DNA from: Chloroflexota bacterium
GTDB taxonomy: Bacteria > Chloroflexota > Limnocylindria > Limnocylindrales > CSP1-4
Reading direction: 5' to 3'
Assembly: GCA_021786385.1 (NCBI GenBank)
Contig: JAJYNJ010000065.1
Coordinates: forward strand, 1 to 60,788
Length of the DNA: 60,788 nucleotides
Position numbers and translations under genes: made by a program. Positions 58,909-60,788 of this stretch are shown piece after piece; within the stretch, counting starts at the first letter, position 1, and each line of letters begins with the position of its first letter. The notes under the pieces were generated by a model. It was not told the origin of the DNA. It did not search any database and was given only the letters and a program-made list of their open reading frames with translations.

Positions 58909-60693
58909 TCAGGTGGCGGATCGAGCGAGCAGCGGCCGGACGCGACCCCATTCGTCCCACAGGGCCGCGAGTCCGGGTGCCTGTCGGCCCAGCAGGGCGA
59001 CCATTTGTCCGAGCGTCAGATCGGGCGCGCTGTCGGCGACGAAGTCACCCACGGCGACCCGGGCCCCCCGCAGCAGCAACGGGATCTCCGAGGCCGAGGG
59101 CCAGCGTCGGATCCGCCGCGGATCGAGCCCCGCGTATCCGACCGCGAGCGCGAGGTCGCGCGTCGACGGGACACGGCCGTCGGCGAACCTGCCGTGGCCA
59201 TCGTAGCGATACCCCAAGCTCGCGAGGGCGATGGCGATTTCGCGGGCCTCGCTCGCCGAGAACGGCGCCCAGAAGGGATCGTCGGCGGGCAGTTCGAGCG
59301 CGGCCGCGTCGATCGCCGCCGTCGTGAGCGCGTCCCGCAGCGCCGACAGCTCGAGGTGCCAGCGACGCGCCTCGTCCGCCGAGCCGGCGGCCAGCACGGC
59401 CACGAGGTCGCTGAGCAGCGTCTCGTCGCCGTCGAGCACACGCGCCAGCACGTTGCGTCCGCGCGCCGGTGCCTCCTCGAGCAGATCGGCGCCCTCGGCG
59501 GCGGTGCTCCCACCGCCAGCCGCCTCCGTCGAGTGGGACGCCTGTCCGGGCCCCACGCCGGCGGGCGCGGGGGGCGCCGGACGGGCATCGGGCCGCGGCG
59601 TCGTTGCGTGCGCCGCCATCGTCGCGGCCTCGAGCCGTGTGGCATGCAGTTCCTCGCACGCCGCGAGCGTTTCGCGCGCCTGGTGCATCCGCTGCTCCGC
59701 CGTCTCCAGCGCGATGCGGGCCGCATCGACCCGGCCCGAACCGGCCTCGATCTGCGCGACGAGGCGGGCCGCACGCCGACGCTCGGCCGCCAGAACGCGC
59801 TGGGCCTCGCGGACGCGGACGTTGAGCGCGTCGATCGCCGCGAGCCAGCGAGTGGCGGCCTCCTCGACCTCCCGCGCGTCGCGCGCGGCGAGCCGCTCTG
59901 TGCGGAAGCGCCGCTGCGCGGCCTCCTTCTCCTCGAGGACGCGCCGACCGTCCATCACGCGCGTGGCCGCCTCGATGCGCGCCTCGGCCGCGTCGTACTC
60001 GCGTTGCAGGCGGCGCTGGTTGGCGACGGCGTCGTCGTGGATCGCGCGTGCCCGGAGGACGACCGCGCCGAGCTCCTGGAGGAGCTGCCGTGCGGGAGCA
60101 CACGGTCCGTCGGCATCCGGATCGACGTCCGGTGCCGTTGGCTCGGGAGCGGGCGACCTCACCCTGGCGGCAGGGACGGGCGCCGGGGCCGGCATCGGAG
60201 CGGTTCCCGTGGTGGCCGCCAGTTCCGACGTCGCGATCGCGGCGTAGACCGGCGTTGGTGCCAACACCGGTGAAGCGGAGCGGCCGAGGGGTTCCATCTC
60301 CTGCCATACGACCTGGACCGCTCGCCCCTCCGGTCGGGCCACGCGCGCAGCCGAGGCTGTGGGGATCCGCTCGTCCCGTCCGGAGGAGGGGGGCAGTTCG
60401 AGTGCGCCGACCTCGTCTGGTGTCTCGTGCGCCAGTAGTCGCTGCAGCACAGGATCGGCACCGGAGGCGATGCGCAGGGCAATGGACGGTGGGCGCGGCG
60501 CCGGCTCGGTGCGCCGGACGGCAATCGGATCGGACCGATCGAGTGGGGTCGCGGCCTCCCGTGGCGGTATCGCGTTGCGGGTGATCGTCAGGCGCACCTC
60601 GGCTGGGTGACGACGCTCGATCATGAGCCACGCGACGGTACCCGCTCCGATGACTGCGCCGAGAACAAGAAGCAGAGGACCCGGAAGGCTCAT
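58909..60693 (-). CDS. uncharacterised membrane-anchored coiled-coil protein
   Basis: A 594-residue protein of no recognised family. One N-terminal transmembrane helix (LPGPLLLVLGAVIGAGTVAWLMI) is followed by a Pro/Ala-rich region (about residues 35-210), a long charged helical stretch with coiled-coil character (about 215-370, rich in Ala, Arg and Glu), another Pro/Gly linker and a helical C-terminal domain. ATG 60693 puts the helix at the N-terminus; the ORF extends upstream to 60771. A role in cell-envelope or cell-shape organisation is only a guess. Confidence 0.65.
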   Translation of the reverse strand: MSLPGPLLLVLGAVIGAGTVAWLMIERRHPAEVRLTITRNAIPPREAATPLDRSDPIAVRRTEPAPRPPSIALRIASGADPVLQRLLAHETPDEVGALELPPSSGRDERIPTASAARVARPEGRAVQVVWQEMEPLGRSASPVLAPTPVYAAIATSELAATTGTAPMPAPAPVPAARVRSPAPEPTAPDVDPDADGPCAPARQLLQELGAVVLRARAIHDDAVANQRRLQREYDAAEARIEAATRVMDGRRVLEEKEAAQRRFRTERLAARDAREVEEAATRWLAAIDALNVRVREAQRVLAAERRRAARLVAQIEAGSGRVDAARIALETAEQRMHQARETLAACEELHATRLEAATMAAHATTPRPDARPAPPAPAGVGPGQASHSTEAAGGGSTAAEGADLLEEAPARGRNVLARVLDGDETLLSDLVAVLAAGSADEARRWHLELSALRDALTTAAIDAAALELPADDPFWAPFSASEAREIAIALASLGYRYDGHGRFADGRVPSTRDLALAVGYAGLDPRRIRRWPSASEIPLLLRGARVAVGDFVADSAPDLTLGQMVALLGRQAPGLAALWDEWGRVRPLLARSAT

Positions 60694-60788
60694 CACGGGC
60701 CGGGCGGTACGGACGGCGGGCAGCGTCGCATCCTGGGACGCGAGCGTACGGGGTACCGGAGCCGGCGTCAACCCGGGCCGCGCGCTGT

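Noticed and set aside
1-60788. CRISPR array, tRNA, rRNA, insertion sequence or prophage
   Set aside because: No regularly spaced repeats, no recognisable T-arm/acceptor patterns in the gaps, no transposase, integrase or phage structural gene.

Overview
The window is a gene-dense stretch of a chromosome with very high GC content, roughly 70% by eye. I recognise about 52 protein-coding genes, one clear riboswitch, and no rRNA, tRNA, CRISPR array, phage or insertion sequence. Three features point to a high-GC, Gram-positive-related lineage: an F420-type LLM oxidoreductase gene, an hspR-type repressor behind hsp20, and many genes whose start codon lies 6-7 nt after a TAnnnT-type -10 box (leaderless mRNAs). 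A Chloroflexota lineage (Limnocylindria/Ellin6529-like or Thermomicrobia-like) is my best guess, with Actinomycetota as the alternative. This is inference; no marker gene in the window settles it.

Layout. 1-2.8 kb: end of a NEW3-type membrane protein plus an ABC-2 exporter (ATPase, permease). 2.8-9.3 kb, minus strand: a phytoene-dehydrogenase-like flavoprotein, acetate kinase and phosphoketolase (a sugar-phosphate to acetyl-phosphate to acetate + ATP route), then an ACT-domain protein and a DDAH-like hydrolase. 9.5-12.1 kb: an orphan DNA methyltransferase translationally coupled to an MFS exporter. 12.2-13.1 kb: an hsp20-hspR heat-shock operon with a strong promoter. 13.2-22.3 kb: a giant LuxR/STAND regulator, a cupredoxin lipoprotein, an AlaX-type editing protein, an LLM oxidoreductase, a nuclease-like unknown and an S9 peptidase. 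22.4-25.0 kb: a zinc-ribbon protein with a structured leader, and a three-gene cytochrome b module lacking Rieske and cytochrome c genes.

25-40 kb: a RibD-C reductase, a GH13 alpha-glucosidase, a 1487-residue UvrD helicase/RecB nuclease, Fe- and Zn-type alcohol dehydrogenases, a PspC/LiaF envelope pair, a methyltransferase and an HD phosphohydrolase. 40-43 kb: the complete three-subunit proton-translocating NAD(P) transhydrogenase operon. 43-53 kb: SRPBCC, WYL regulator, a membrane protein divergent from SAM hydroxide adenosyltransferase, a GAF-rich diguanylate cyclase with an N-terminal DNA-binding domain, a GIDE-domain protein and a YbaK-type editing protein. 53.2-57.5 kb: a TPP-riboswitch operon for thiamine pyrophosphokinase and a YkoEDC-type ECF transporter. 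57.5-60.8 kb: a Bcp peroxiredoxin, a PIG-L deacetylase and a coiled-coil membrane protein.

The most striking signal is in the thiamine operon. The thiamine-binding domain of the kinase is duplicated in frame (156 bp, about 98% identical). Downstream, a 79-bp tandem duplication shifts the frame and splits the double-ATPase YkoD into two ORFs, while supplying an in-frame ATG for the second half. Other recent tandem duplications occur elsewhere: a 178-codon GAF repeat, 26-bp and 17-bp intergenic repeats, and low-complexity linkers. Slippage or duplication therefore seems an active source of variation in this genome.
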